In this document: positions 18,242 through 27,740 of the stretch, piece by piece
Numbering within the stretch: the first letter of the stretch is position 1
Layout: every line of letters starts with the position of its first letter
Assembly (NCBI GenBank): GCA_963923035.1
Contig: CAWUKT010000031.1
Location: 4,371-68,370 of the forward strand
Reading direction: 5' to 3'
Length of the DNA: 64,000 nt
Origin: CAWUKT01 sp963923035
GTDB lineage: Bacteria; Bacteroidota; Bacteroidia; J057; JADKCL01
The notes under the pieces: generated by a model
What the model saw: only the letters and a program-made list of their open reading frames with translations
What the model was told of the DNA's origin: nothing
Databases searched by the model: none
Position numbers and translations under genes: made by a program

Positions 18242-18372
18242 CCTTCTGATGGATATACTCACCGGAATTCTCCGATACTTTGATTTGGATTCGTTTGCCG
18301 CCTGATGGACGTTTCGGTACTGGCTATTCGTTCTTCTTAATTTGCTTTCCTGGGGAAAGTATTGCCAGTGGG

Positions 18373-18630
18373 TTATCCGTCGACCAAAACCGCAACTTCT
18401 TCCGGAAGTTTGATTGAATAAATAATCTTCCGGACGGTATCAAACTGAAGATAAGGATATTGCTCCAGCAAGGCATCGATGGCCTCAGCGGATTTCAATC
18501 CTTGCCGCCGTAGCAGCTTGTACTTCCGTTTGATCTCAAAATCTCTCAAGACCTTTCGGTTGATGAGATTGAGCTCAAGCAAGACTCGGAATAAATCGTC
18601 AGGTAGGATTTGACGAATAGGATTACTCAT
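18373..18630 (-). CDS. Small protein of unknown function, 85 residues
   Basis: I do not recognise the family. The protein is helical and charged, with EIKRKYKLLRRQGLKSAEAIDALLEQYPYLQFDTVRKIIY in its middle. It has no signal peptide and no membrane segment. A strong ribosome binding site, AGGAGGGTG (18645-18637), stands seven bases before the ATG. That is unusual in this phylum, where most genes lack such sites, and supports it as a real gene. It lies just downstream of no operon partner; the FadL-like gene ends before it on the same strand at 18716. Confidence 0.75.
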   Translation of the reverse strand: MSNPIRQILPDDLFRVLLELNLINRKVLRDFEIKRKYKLLRRQGLKSAEAIDALLEQYPYLQFDTVRKIIYSIKLPEEVAVLVDG

Positions 18631-18715
18631 AATAACACCCTCCTTATGGTTTACGCATTGCTAAGAATAAAAAGGGTATAGATGCGTCATCTAAAATATG
18701 TTTGGTTAAAAAATA

Positions 18716-20299
18716 TTAGAAGGTAAATCCTATTGTCATTGAGTAGATATTGGTTATTAAACGGTTAATAAGCTCAGGGGAAAATCCGTTGGGATCGGAG
18801 ACGGTGTAGAATAAGCGTCGCTCCGAGGCGTATTCCCGCATATAAGCAAAATCAAGATAGAAATTTTTCTGCTTGATTCCAAGACCGCCTGAGTATATCT
18901 GGCGACCTCCATCAATATTATTGATGTTTCCAGTTTCGTAGTCCAGGTACTGAAGGTACTCGGGTTTTACAATGGCTCCATAATTGGCATAACCCAATCT
19001 AAAACGTCCGGGTCCGAACCGAAGTTCGCCTCCCAAACGCAGGTTATAAGCCGAACTAAATATGTCCGAAATGGCCTGGTTCTCGTTTGCGAAGCTGTAA
19101 TAAAAGGCGCTCACAGGAGAGACGTCAGAACTGAATCGGGAGCTCGTATAGTCGAGGTATTCAAAGTCGGCCGAAATGAAGCCGTATTTACCGATCAGTC
19201 CCATGAGGCCGAGGGTTACCCGGTAGGGAGTCGTGTAGTTGTAGGTAAATGTGGCCGCGAGCGGATTCTCGTAGCCGTAGGCATTGGGATCATTGTCCAG
19301 ATAGCCCAGCAATTGGGTGGAGTAATTGTCCGTCATCGAAATCCACGTGGGAGACTGGAAGGAAACCCCAATCCGCAGGAAGTCCACCGGACGCCCAATG
19401 ATGCCCAGGCGGATGTTGACGCCGCTGCCGCGGACCTCATATACATCTGAGTAAGTCAGCTGATTAAAGGGAGTGCTGTCAGCCGCCCAAACCCGATGGA
19501 TATTGTTGACGTCCGTTTCATTGTAAATGAACTCCGAATTGTACCGGAGGCCCTGTACGCCCAGTGAAATACCAGCGTACAGCTTGTCATTCACATTGCC
19601 GGCAAAGCCGAAGTTCCATTCGTTGTTCCGACCCCGTTCCTCCTGGGAAAACTGCTGGCGGACACCGCCCCCTTGGGCAGCTCCAATCCAGTTGCCATCC
19701 ACCTGGAAGGTATCGATTAACCAGCCGGCGGCCGCCATGCTGGGCAAGGTCTGCTCATTGAAGATTGTGTTGATACTCTGTCCGCTGGCCCAGTCCGAAA
19801 AATATTCGGTCATGCTGCTCTCAGAATTGTAAGTGTCAAATTCTGTGCGGCGATTGAAATTGTCCACTTGGTTATATCCAACCGCAAATGAGACCGAGGT
19901 CAATCCTGATTGGGCCGGTTCCCGGCGACGGGTTTCGGGGTTGTATTTGCGAACGGAGCTGTTGTAGACATACCCGAAGTTCCCCAGGTTGAAGGCCGTG
20001 CGGGTAGCATTGGAGTTGCTGACATCCAGGTATTGACTCTCGTTCCCGGTGATCCGCAGGACGGGAGTGAACATCAGGTCACTTCGGCGGTAGACACCGA
20101 GGCCCGCAGGATTCAGGGTAGTGGCAGAGAAATCTGCTCCCACCGCCGAAAAGGCATTTCCCATGGCATTGGAACGTGCCGTTCCAAAGGGAGTGCTTCC
20201 TGAATACCGGAAAGCATCCAGCTCATTCTGGGCAATAGCCCCTCCGCTTCCCCAGAGTACCATCAAGGGCAGGGCCCAAAATATGATCGTTCTTTTCAT
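18716..20299 (-). CDS. FadL/OMPP1-like outer-membrane protein
   Basis: 527 residues with a signal peptide (1-23, ends AIAQ). The region after it, FGTARSNAMGNAFSAVGADFSATTLNPAGLGVYR, is the hallmark of the FadL/TodX (OMPP1) family: a predicted AxGGAFSAVxDDxSAxxxNPAG-type plug. The remainder is alternating beta strands with Tyr and Phe on the lipid face, ending YSMTIGFTF. Known members move hydrophobic compounds across the outer membrane; the substrate here is unknown. It starts 47 bases after the repeat-rich lipoprotein gene and is probably in its operon. Confidence 0.87.
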   Translation of the reverse strand: MKRTIIFWALPLMVLWGSGGAIAQNELDAFRYSGSTPFGTARSNAMGNAFSAVGADFSATTLNPAGLGVYRRSDLMFTPVLRITGNESQYLDVSNSNATRTAFNLGNFGYVYNSSVRKYNPETRRREPAQSGLTSVSFAVGYNQVDNFNRRTEFDTYNSESSMTEYFSDWASGQSINTIFNEQTLPSMAAAGWLIDTFQVDGNWIGAAQGGGVRQQFSQEERGRNNEWNFGFAGNVNDKLYAGISLGVQGLRYNSEFIYNETDVNNIHRVWAADSTPFNQLTYSDVYEVRGSGVNIRLGIIGRPVDFLRIGVSFQSPTWISMTDNYSTQLLGYLDNDPNAYGYENPLAATFTYNYTTPYRVTLGLMGLIGKYGFISADFEYLDYTSSRFSSDVSPVSAFYYSFANENQAISDIFSSAYNLRLGGELRFGPGRFRLGYANYGAIVKPEYLQYLDYETGNINNIDGGRQIYSGGLGIKQKNFYLDFAYMREYASERRLFYTVSDPNGFSPELINRLITNIYSMTIGFTF

Positions 20300-20346
20300 T
20301 GTGCTAAACCGTATTCAGGGTTTCCGGTGAATGATGCGGGAGTCTA

Positions 20347-22431
20347 TTAACGACGCCGGGAAGAGCCTGATCTCGACGGACTGCTCGAAGACCGGGAAGG
20401 ACTGCTGCTCCGCGTACGGCTGGGGCTGCTGGAACTCCGGGAGGGAGAGCTGTAGCTGCGGGAAGGCTTGCTGCTCGATCCACTGCTCCGGGAAGGAGAG
20501 GAATAATTCCGGGACGGGCTGCTGGACGATCCGCTGCTGCGAGAAGGTTGAGAGTAGTTTCTCGACGGGCTACTGGACGACCCGCTGCTGCGGGACGGCC
20601 GGGTCGAGCTCGGACGGGAGCTTCCACTGTTGGAAGGCTGGACCGAACGGGGCGTCGAGTAATTGTTGGACGGACGGCTGCTATTGCTGGGCCGGGTCGT
20701 ACTCGGACGGGAGTTGCCGCTGTTGGACGGCTGGACCGAACGAGGCGTCGAGTAATTGTTGGAAGGCCGGTTGCTGCTGTTGCTGGGCCGGGTATTGCTC
20801 GGACGCGAGTAATTGTTGTTGCTCGGACGGGGAGTCGAATAATTCTGGCTGGGACGCTCCACATTGTTGTTGGGGCGTACATCGCTGTTGCTCGGGCGAA
20901 CCGTGCTGGGGCGCGAGGTATTCGACGGCCGGGTATTGCTCGGCGTGACCGTATTCGGGCGCGAAGTATTCGTCGGACGAGTATTACTCGGCGTAACCGT
21001 ACTCGGGCGCGAAGTATTTGACGGGCGACCTACGCTGTTCGGAGTCGAGGTATTCGTCGGGCGGGTATTGCTCGGGGTAACCGTAGTCGGACGCGAGGTA
21101 TTCGACGGACGGCCTACGCTGTTGGGCGTGGAAGTATTCGTCGGGCGACCACCGGAACCGTTGTTCGAAGTATTCGGACGAGAGGTCACATTAGAAGGAT
21201 TGCCATCGTCGCCACGGGGCGGGGGCGGATCGATCATCTGGTAACCTTGGTAAGGACGGCCGGTATTGTTGCCGGTATTTCCACCATTGTTGCCATTGTT
21301 TCCGTTGTTGCTGAGCGTAGATGTGCCATTGGCAGTATTGACATTGCCTACATTCGGGTTGCCAGCATTGGGATTCGGGCGACCGCCCGGATTCGGCGTG
21401 CCAGCGTAGGGAGAGTTGGCGGAAGTCGTATAATTAGCGGACTGGTAAGGACGGACCGGACGGGAATTGCCGCCGCTGCTTCCAGTCACACCACCATTAT
21501 TGTTGTTGTTATTGATGTTGCCGCCTTGTACCACGTAACCGCCGCTGCCATTCGATGCGAGCGAACCGGGACGCGTGGTCGGACGGGTGTTTTGGCGAAT
21601 GCCACCACCATTCCAGCCGCCGCTGGCCCAACCCGTCGGAGTCCCGGTTACGCATTGATTCCATCCGGGGCCGCCATTGACGAAGCCAGTATTGTAGTAG
21701 CCACCCCAGCCGCCACCGTAGTAGGTCGACCAGCCACTGGAATAGTAATAGTTCGTCGTGCTCCAGGAATTCCAGGAGTTGCCACCCCAGCTATTGTTCC
21801 AGCCGTAATTCCAACCGCCGTTCCAGCCATTGTTCCACCCGTTATTCCATCCGCCACCGCAGCAGCCGAAGGTATTGAACTGGGAGGGATAGTAATAATA
21901 GCCCGGACGACCCCAGGAAAGGGTCCAGGAGTAGGAGGGACCTGAGTAGAAGACCGGATCGTACCACCAGGGATCGTAGCGGTAAACATTCCACGTACGG
22001 GTTCCGATGGCATAATAGGGGTCGTAGGCAAAATAGGGATCGTAGTAGTTGAAGCCACGGGTATTGAACCGGCGAACCCGACGAGAATAATAATAGTCAT
22101 CGTCGAAGTACGGATCCCAGTTCGGGTCGTCATAGTACCCGTAGTTACGGGTATCAAAGCGACCGGTATTCCGGGCGGCAAATCCATCGTCAAAATTATT
22201 GCCGTTGCCATTTACACGAGGCTGATTGTTGACCGACGTAAACCGATCCTCAGCCCCCCCGTTGCCAATATTGGACGCATCCGAACTGACCGGAGGCTGC
22301 TGTACGGGGGCATCTTGAGAAGTATAGTAGACATCATCGTACTCTGGAGTAGACGCTGTGTACCGTCGGTTTGAGCAACTCGTCAGCCAGACGAGACTCA
22401 GAACAAGCATGGTGTAAATCGTGGTCTTCAT
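20347..22431 (-). CDS. Repeat-rich low-complexity lipoprotein with Arg/Ser tail
   Basis: 694 residues. The signal peptide ends at lipobox LTSCS (Cys19). The N-terminal third is rich in D, Y, W, G and N, with runs such as GWNNGWNNGWNGGW. The middle repeats the units NTSTPNSVGRPSNTSRP and VTPSNTRPTNTS several times, which shows as DNA repeats at about 20.87-21.16 kb. The last 80 residues are built of SSPSRNYS and PSRSSGSS units and end SGSSRRR, strongly basic and like an SR domain. No known domain is seen. Likely a cell-surface or matrix-type lipoprotein. The tandem DNA repeats make length variation between strains likely. It leads the FadL-like gene. Confidence 0.85.
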   Translation of the reverse strand: MKTTIYTMLVLSLVWLTSCSNRRYTASTPEYDDVYYTSQDAPVQQPPVSSDASNIGNGGAEDRFTSVNNQPRVNGNGNNFDDGFAARNTGRFDTRNYGYYDDPNWDPYFDDDYYYSRRVRRFNTRGFNYYDPYFAYDPYYAIGTRTWNVYRYDPWWYDPVFYSGPSYSWTLSWGRPGYYYYPSQFNTFGCCGGGWNNGWNNGWNGGWNYGWNNSWGGNSWNSWSTTNYYYSSGWSTYYGGGWGGYYNTGFVNGGPGWNQCVTGTPTGWASGGWNGGGIRQNTRPTTRPGSLASNGSGGYVVQGGNINNNNNNGGVTGSSGGNSRPVRPYQSANYTTSANSPYAGTPNPGGRPNPNAGNPNVGNVNTANGTSTLSNNGNNGNNGGNTGNNTGRPYQGYQMIDPPPPRGDDGNPSNVTSRPNTSNNGSGGRPTNTSTPNSVGRPSNTSRPTTVTPSNTRPTNTSTPNSVGRPSNTSRPSTVTPSNTRPTNTSRPNTVTPSNTRPSNTSRPSTVRPSNSDVRPNNNVERPSQNYSTPRPSNNNYSRPSNTRPSNSSNRPSNNYSTPRSVQPSNSGNSRPSTTRPSNSSRPSNNYSTPRSVQPSNSGSSRPSSTRPSRSSGSSSSPSRNYSQPSRSSGSSSSPSRNYSSPSRSSGSSSKPSRSYSSPSRSSSSPSRTRSSSPSRSSSSPSRSGSSRRR

Positions 22432-22484
22432 ATATTCTCCCTACAATGTTTTAACTGAGAGCGATTCTAAATAAATTGCCGGTC

Positions 22485-22514
22485 GTTGTGCAACCGCTGG
22501 ATGTTGTGCAACCG
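22485..22514. repeat. Two 12-bp direct repeats between divergent genes
   Basis: GTTGTGCAACCG occurs at 22485-22496 and again at 22503-22514, 18 bases apart. Each contains the short dyad GTTG-TG-CAAC. They sit between the starts of the repeat-rich lipoprotein gene and proS, so they may bind a regulator of either gene. Confidence 0.6.
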
Positions 22515-22581
22515 AAGGATTATAAAAATAACCAAAATCCTTCAATTTGTTTAGTGCAAAAACCATACCATATATAAAGAA

Positions 22582-24057
22582 ATGGCCGAAAAACTTCCCA
22601 CCCGAGCAGAGAATTACAGCGGATGGTACAATGATTTGGTTGTCAGGGCCGATTTAGCCCAACATTCCGCCACCAAAGGGTCCATGGTCATCAAACCCTA
22701 TGGCTTTTCCATCTGGGAAAAAATGCAGCGACAATTGGACGACATGTTCAAAGAAACTGGACACGTCAATGCCTATTTCCCTCTGCTCATCCCCAAATCT
22801 TTCATGAGCAAAGAGGCCGATCACATCGATGGCTTTGCGATGGAGTGTGCCGTCGTCACCCACCACCGCCTCAAGAAAAATCCCGCCGGGGACGGGGTCG
22901 TCGTGGATCCCGATGCCCGCCTCGAAGAAGAATACATCATTCGGCCGACTTCCGAAACCATCATCTGGAATACCTACCGCGACTGGATTCAGTCATACCG
23001 GGACCTGCCCCTGCTCATCAACCAGTGGGCCAACGTCATGCGCTGGGAACTTCGCACCCGTTTGTTCCTCCGCACGGCCGAATTCCTCTGGCAGGAAGGC
23101 CATACGGCCCACGAGACCTCCGAAGAAGCCGTCGAAGAGACCCTGAAAATCCTCGACGTCTATACCACGTTTGCAGAGGAATTCCTCTGCATCCCGGTAA
23201 TTCAGGGAGTCAAGCCCGAGCACGAAAAGTTCCCCGGCGCCGTCGATACCTATTGCATTGAGGCGCTCATGCAGGACGGGAAGGCCCTTCAGGCCGGCAC
23301 CAGCCACTTCCTCGGCCAGAACTTTGCCAAGGCCTTCGACGTGACCTACCTTTCCCGCGAGAACAAGCCCGAGCACGTTTGGGCAACCTCATGGGGGGTG
23401 TCCACCCGCTTGGTCGGTGCGCTCATCATGGCCCACTCCGACGACCAGGGACTCATCCTCCCGCCTTCCGTGGCGCCGCACCAGGTAGTGATCGTTCCCC
23501 TTGGCAATAAGCCCGCCGACAAAGAAGTCGTGGCGGCCGCCTCCAAGGAAATGATCGAGAAGTTCAAGGCCCTCGGCATCCGGGTCAAGCTCGACGACGA
23601 TGACAAGCGTCGCCCCGGATGGAAGTTTGCCCAGTACGAACTTCAGGGAGTGCCCGTCCGCGTGGTCATTGGGCCGCGGGATTTGAAGGAAGGGAAAATC
23701 GAAGTGGCCCGCCGGGACACCAAGGAAAAAATGAGCCTGGAGTTGGAAGGGGCAGCGGACAAAATCAAAGACCTGTTGGACGAGATTCAGCAGAATATCC
23801 GCCAGAAAGCCCTCGACTTCCGCGCTGAGAATACCCACGATGCCAATTCCTGGGAAGAATTCCAGGACCTCATCGCCAACAAAGGTGGATTTGTCTACGC
23901 CCATTGGGACGGCACGACCGAAACCGCCAATAAGATCAAGGCCGAGACCAAAGCGACCATCCGCTGCATTCCGTTGGATGGGGACAAGGAGCCGGGCCAA
24001 TGTATCTTCACTGGCAATCCTTCCGCTCAGAAAGTGATTTTCGCCAAGGCTTATTGA
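22582..24057 (+). CDS. proS: Prolyl-tRNA synthetase, archaeal/eukaryotic-like type
   Basis: Class II aminoacyl-tRNA synthetase that charges tRNA-Pro. 491 residues without the editing domain of the E. coli type, so it is the shorter ProS type 3. Motif 2 appears as EEYIIRPTSETIIW and MRWELRTRLFLRTAEFLWQEGHTAHE, motif 3 as WGVSTRLVGALIMAHSDDQGLILPP, followed by an anticodon-binding domain (HQVVIVPLGNK) and a C-terminal extension ending in CIFTGNPSAQKVIFAKAY. The start MAEKLPTRAENYSGWYNDLV is standard. A good terminator follows. Confidence 0.97.
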   Translation: MAEKLPTRAENYSGWYNDLVVRADLAQHSATKGSMVIKPYGFSIWEKMQRQLDDMFKETGHVNAYFPLLIPKSFMSKEADHIDGFAMECAVVTHHRLKKNPAGDGVVVDPDARLEEEYIIRPTSETIIWNTYRDWIQSYRDLPLLINQWANVMRWELRTRLFLRTAEFLWQEGHTAHETSEEAVEETLKILDVYTTFAEEFLCIPVIQGVKPEHEKFPGAVDTYCIEALMQDGKALQAGTSHFLGQNFAKAFDVTYLSRENKPEHVWATSWGVSTRLVGALIMAHSDDQGLILPPSVAPHQVVIVPLGNKPADKEVVAAASKEMIEKFKALGIRVKLDDDDKRRPGWKFAQYELQGVPVRVVIGPRDLKEGKIEVARRDTKEKMSLELEGAADKIKDLLDEIQQNIRQKALDFRAENTHDANSWEEFQDLIANKGGFVYAHWDGTTETANKIKAETKATIRCIPLDGDKEPGQCIFTGNPSAQKVIFAKAY

Positions 24058-24079
24058 TCCAAACCAATAGTCAGTTTTG

Positions 24080-24117
24080 ACCGCCCCAACTGGAATCTCC
24101 TCCGGTTGGGGCGGTTT
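24080..24117 (+). terminator. Rho-independent terminator after proS
   Basis: Perfect 11-bp GC-rich stem (24080-24090 with 24105-24115), 14-base loop, then TTT. It begins 23 bases after the proS stop codon. Confidence 0.75.
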
Positions 24118-24300
24118 GCATTGCCAGGTGTTGTATGGATTTGAATGCCATTCCGCCCCCATTTTTCCCCGTGTCATCCCGTTTTTTTTCTTTTTCCCGC
24201 CATTCCGTCATTCTTCCCCGCCAATCTGTCACCTTTTGGTCTCTGGCATACTTTTTAGGGTAAATAGGACACGTAGAAAAATAACCGCATCCGAACTACT

Positions 24301-26130
24301 ATGGCCGAGACGAAAGAAAAAAAGCAGGACATCGAAAAAGGTAATATTTCTGTCCATACCGAGAACATTTTCCCCATCATCAAGAAATCCCTGTACAGCG
24401 ACCACGAAATTTTCCTGCGGGAATTGGTCGCCAACGCCATTGATGCCACCCGCAAGGTGAAGCACCTGGCCGCGATTGGGAAGTACAAAGATGAATTGGG
24501 TGACCTGACCATCGAAATTGAGCTGGACAAGGAAGCCAAGACGATCACCATCAAAGACCGGGGGATCGGAATGTCAGGCGACGAAGTCCGGAAGTACATC
24601 AACCAGGTGGCATTTTCCGGAGCCGAAGAATTTGTCAAGAAATTCAAAGAGGTCAAGGACACCAAGGAAATCATCGGCCAATTTGGGCTCGGCTTCTACT
24701 CTGCATTTATGGTGGCAGACGAAGTGGAGATTTTCACCCGCTCCTACCGCAAAAATACTGGCGGCGTCCACTGGACCTGCGACGGTTCGACCGAATACAC
24801 CCTCGAAAAATTGTCCCGCAAAGAGCGGGGAACCGATATTGTCCTCCACGTAGGCGAGGACAGCGATGAATTTCTGGAAGCCAGCCGACTCAAGGGCATC
24901 CTCGACAAGTACTGCAAATACCTGCCCTTTGAGATCAAGTTCGATGGGGAAACCATCAATGAGACCAAGCCGATCTGGACCAAGCCGCCGGCCGAAATTT
25001 CCGACGAAGAGTACATTGAGTTTTTCAAACAAATGTATCCCTTCTCCGGCGAGCCCCTGTTCTGGATCCACCTCAACGTTGATTACCCCTTCGAACTCAC
25101 TGGCATCCTCTATTTTCCCAAGCTCCGCAACGAAGTCGAGCTCAAGAAGGACAAAATCCACCTCTACAGCCGTCAGGTGTTCATCACCGACAACGTCGAA
25201 GACATCGTCCCCGAATACCTGGGCCTCCTCCAGGGCGTGATCGATTCGCCCGACATCCCCCTCAACGTTTCGCGCTCCTACCTCCAGACCGATTCCAACG
25301 TCCGCAAAATCAGCACCTATATTTCCAAGAAGGTCGCGGACAAGCTCAAAAATCTGTTCAAGGAAGACCGGGACAAGTACCAGGAAAAATGGAAGGACAT
25401 CGAGGTCTTCATCAAGTACGGCATGCTCTCGGACGAGAAATTCTACGATCGGGTGGAAGACGCTTGCTTGGTGGAAAATGTCAATGGTGAGTTCTTCACC
25501 CTGGACGAATACAAGCAGAAAATCGCCGACAACCAGACCGACAAGAACGATACGCTGGTTTACCTCTACGCCAATGACAAGGTGGCGCAGGACATCTTTG
25601 TCCGGTCTGCCACCAACAAAGGCTACGACGTCCTGCTGATGAGCAGTCTGATTGACAGCCACTTCATTGGATTGATGGAGCGGAAGTTGGAGAAGACGAA
25701 CTGGAAGCGGGTCGATGCCGATTCTGTGGACAAGCTGATCGAGAAAGACGAAGCGCAAGTGAGCGTGTTGAGCGAGGATCAGGAAAAAGCCATCGAAGAG
25801 CTGTTCAAAGGCGTGGCCAAAGACGGCACTTCCGTCAAGACCGAAGCCCTCGGCAGCGAACAAATGCCGGTCGTCATTGTGCGGCCCGAGTTCATGCGGC
25901 GCATGCAAGAGCAGGCCATGCTCAGCGGGATGCGCGAGCAATTGCCCGAGCAGTACACCGTGATCGTGAACACGAGCCACGAAATCGCCGAGCAATTGCT
26001 GGCGACGGAAGGTGAACCCCAGGAATCCACGGCCAAGCACTTGTTGGACCTGGCCCGCCTGTCCCAGGGCCTCCTGCAAGGGCCCGAACTCACGCAATTC
26101 CTGGAACGGAGCATTGCGATGATCAAATAA
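24301..26130 (+). CDS. htpG: Molecular chaperone HtpG (Hsp90)
   Basis: 609 residues. The ATPase domain shows ELVANAIDATRK, KDRGIGMSGDEV and GQFGLGFYSAFMVAD, the nucleotide-binding motifs of the GHKL fold. The middle domain holds LYSRQVFITDN and VIDSPDIPLNVSRSYLQTD. The C-terminal dimerisation part is shorter than in E. coli and ends in FLERSIAMIK. It helps fold or stabilise client proteins in the cytoplasm. It is transcribed alone, with its own leader of over 200 bases from proS and a hairpin after it. Confidence 0.97.
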   Translation: MAETKEKKQDIEKGNISVHTENIFPIIKKSLYSDHEIFLRELVANAIDATRKVKHLAAIGKYKDELGDLTIEIELDKEAKTITIKDRGIGMSGDEVRKYINQVAFSGAEEFVKKFKEVKDTKEIIGQFGLGFYSAFMVADEVEIFTRSYRKNTGGVHWTCDGSTEYTLEKLSRKERGTDIVLHVGEDSDEFLEASRLKGILDKYCKYLPFEIKFDGETINETKPIWTKPPAEISDEEYIEFFKQMYPFSGEPLFWIHLNVDYPFELTGILYFPKLRNEVELKKDKIHLYSRQVFITDNVEDIVPEYLGLLQGVIDSPDIPLNVSRSYLQTDSNVRKISTYISKKVADKLKNLFKEDRDKYQEKWKDIEVFIKYGMLSDEKFYDRVEDACLVENVNGEFFTLDEYKQKIADNQTDKNDTLVYLYANDKVAQDIFVRSATNKGYDVLLMSSLIDSHFIGLMERKLEKTNWKRVDADSVDKLIEKDEAQVSVLSEDQEKAIEELFKGVAKDGTSVKTEALGSEQMPVVIVRPEFMRRMQEQAMLSGMREQLPEQYTVIVNTSHEIAEQLLATEGEPQESTAKHLLDLARLSQGLLQGPELTQFLERSIAMIK

Positions 26131-26157
26131 GTATTTTAGGAAAGCATTTTTGGATAA

Positions 26158-26185
26158 AGAGCAGCCGCGGTCCCGTGGCTGCTCT
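26158..26185 (+). terminator. Hairpin after htpG
   Basis: 9-bp perfect stem (26158-26166 with 26177-26185), extended by a G-T and two GC pairs around a 4-base loop. The tail is TTGCATTATATATA without a solid T-run, so termination may be partial. Confidence 0.6.
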
Positions 26186-26292
26186 TGCATTATATATATA
26201 GGTAGTGCGACGATGGGGTGTTGTTCGGGAAATAAAGGGCGAAGAAATGGATACAGTTGATTTTGGGTGGGGAAAAGTCGGAAATTGAATGC

Positions 26293-27678
26293 ATGAAGCG
26301 CATGATCATGATCTGGTGCTTGGCCATCGTTGCGATGTCCTGTGGCGAGTCGACTCCGAGCGCGGAGCCGATGGCAGCTCCTCAGGATACCCTGCCGGCC
26401 AAACCCAGCTTGGCACCCGACCAATTGCACCGGCAAGTGCCGGTCCCTGGGGCGGAGGACCTCCAGATGTCCATTTTCCTCCCCTCTCAACGCCCCGCCC
26501 AAGCTCCTCTGATCCTGGCCCTGGATGCCCAGGGTGATGGAGACCGCCCGGTCAAGGAGTATCAGGACCTCGCTGCGCAGCGAGGTTGGATCCTGGTGGG
26601 TTCCCACAACAGCCAGAATGGCCGCCCCGCCCAGCAAAATATCACGGCCGTTTCCCGCACCCTGGACCAGCTATTGGCCCATTACGAAGTCGATCCTGGG
26701 CGAATTTACCTCGCTGGATTCAGCGGAGGCGCCCGCATCGCCTACCTCACCGCAGCCCAACGCCAGGAGGTGGCCGGGGTGGTGACCTGTGGGGCGGGAA
26801 TGGCCCCCCAACCGCAGGAACGCGGCTTCTCGGTCTTCGGCATCGTCGGGGACGAGGACTTCAATTACCTGGAAATGGTCCAGGTCCACATGGCGCTGAC
26901 CACCGGCGGCAAACCCAACTGGTTGGAGGTCGTGGATGGCGGCCATACGTGGCCCCCCGCCGAAACGATGGGCGACGCATGGGATTGGCTGGATTTCCGG
27001 GCCATGGAATATGGGACCCTGCCAGTGGATTCGGCGCGCCTCGAAGCCTGTCAGAAGAAGATTCAGGCGGAAGGCGAGCCCAACGATCCCCGCAATGAAA
27101 TGCAGCGGTTGGAAAAAGAGTTGAGCTGGTTGGGGGGCGATATAGAGGAGTTTCGTCCGCGACTTCAGGCCGCCCAACGCAAATTGGCGTATCGGCAGGC
27201 CGTCATGGAGGACCGCCAGCGAATGGAAGAGGAGGCCCGGTTGCGGCAGGATTTTCAGTTCAAGCTCCAGACGGAAGGCCTGGATTTCTGGGAAAAAGAA
27301 GCCCGGCGCTTGCGGAAGGAAGGAGAGCAGGACAATGAAGACGGGAAAATGACCATGCGCGGGGTGAATTTGTTGAGCCTGCTCAGTTACAGCTATACCA
27401 ACGAATTCCTCGCCCAACAAGACCTTATCAATGCCGAGAAATACGCCCAGATTTATGAGTGGATTGACCCGGAGAATTCCGAATGGGCGGTGCTACAAGC
27501 GAAACTGGCGGGCCGCCGCCAGAATGCCGATGAAACCTGGAGTCACCTCCAGACGGCGGTGAAATTGGGTTTTCTGGATGCGGACCGGTTGCAGTCCGAT
27601 CCTGATTTCATTCTCCTGCACAGCCGCCCCGATTTCTTTTCCCTCGTCGATTCCCTCGCCCAATTGGAGGCCAACTGA
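26293..27678 (+). CDS. Lipoprotein alpha/beta hydrolase with C-terminal helical repeat region
   Basis: 461 residues from the ATG at 26293; the frame opens earlier, but this start gives a proper lipoprotein signal with lipobox AMSC at residues 14-17. Residues about 50-245 are an alpha/beta hydrolase of the esterase/PHB-depolymerase kind: nucleophile elbow GFSGGARIAY, a GDEDFN aspartate site, and a likely catalytic His in DGGHTWPP. After that, residues 260-460 are charged helices with TPR-like spacing, ending DPDFILLHSRPDFFSLVD. The substrate is not known; a cell-envelope esterase or peptidase-like hydrolase is likely. It is alone, convergent with acs. Confidence 0.85.
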   Translation: MKRMIMIWCLAIVAMSCGESTPSAEPMAAPQDTLPAKPSLAPDQLHRQVPVPGAEDLQMSIFLPSQRPAQAPLILALDAQGDGDRPVKEYQDLAAQRGWILVGSHNSQNGRPAQQNITAVSRTLDQLLAHYEVDPGRIYLAGFSGGARIAYLTAAQRQEVAGVVTCGAGMAPQPQERGFSVFGIVGDEDFNYLEMVQVHMALTTGGKPNWLEVVDGGHTWPPAETMGDAWDWLDFRAMEYGTLPVDSARLEACQKKIQAEGEPNDPRNEMQRLEKELSWLGGDIEEFRPRLQAAQRKLAYRQAVMEDRQRMEEEARLRQDFQFKLQTEGLDFWEKEARRLRKEGEQDNEDGKMTMRGVNLLSLLSYSYTNEFLAQQDLINAEKYAQIYEWIDPENSEWAVLQAKLAGRRQNADETWSHLQTAVKLGFLDADRLQSDPDFILLHSRPDFFSLVDSLAQLEAN

Positions 27679-27691
27679 TTCCAACAAGAAA

Positions 27692-27718
27692 CCCCTTGCA
27701 ACCACTGGTCACAAGGGG
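27692..27718. terminator. Hairpin between converging genes
   Basis: 7-bp stem CCCCTTG/CAAGGGG (27692-27698 with 27712-27718) with a 13-base loop. The plus-strand tail is CCCATTTTAAATT and the minus-strand tail is TTTCTTGTT, so it could serve both the hydrolase gene and acs. Confidence 0.55.
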
Positions 27719-27740
27719 CCCATTTTAAATTAGCACGGTA

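Noticed and set aside
24574..26637. Minus-strand frame of 687 codons
   Set aside because: Antisense to htpG and the start of the hydrolase gene; its composition is that of a reversed coding strand.
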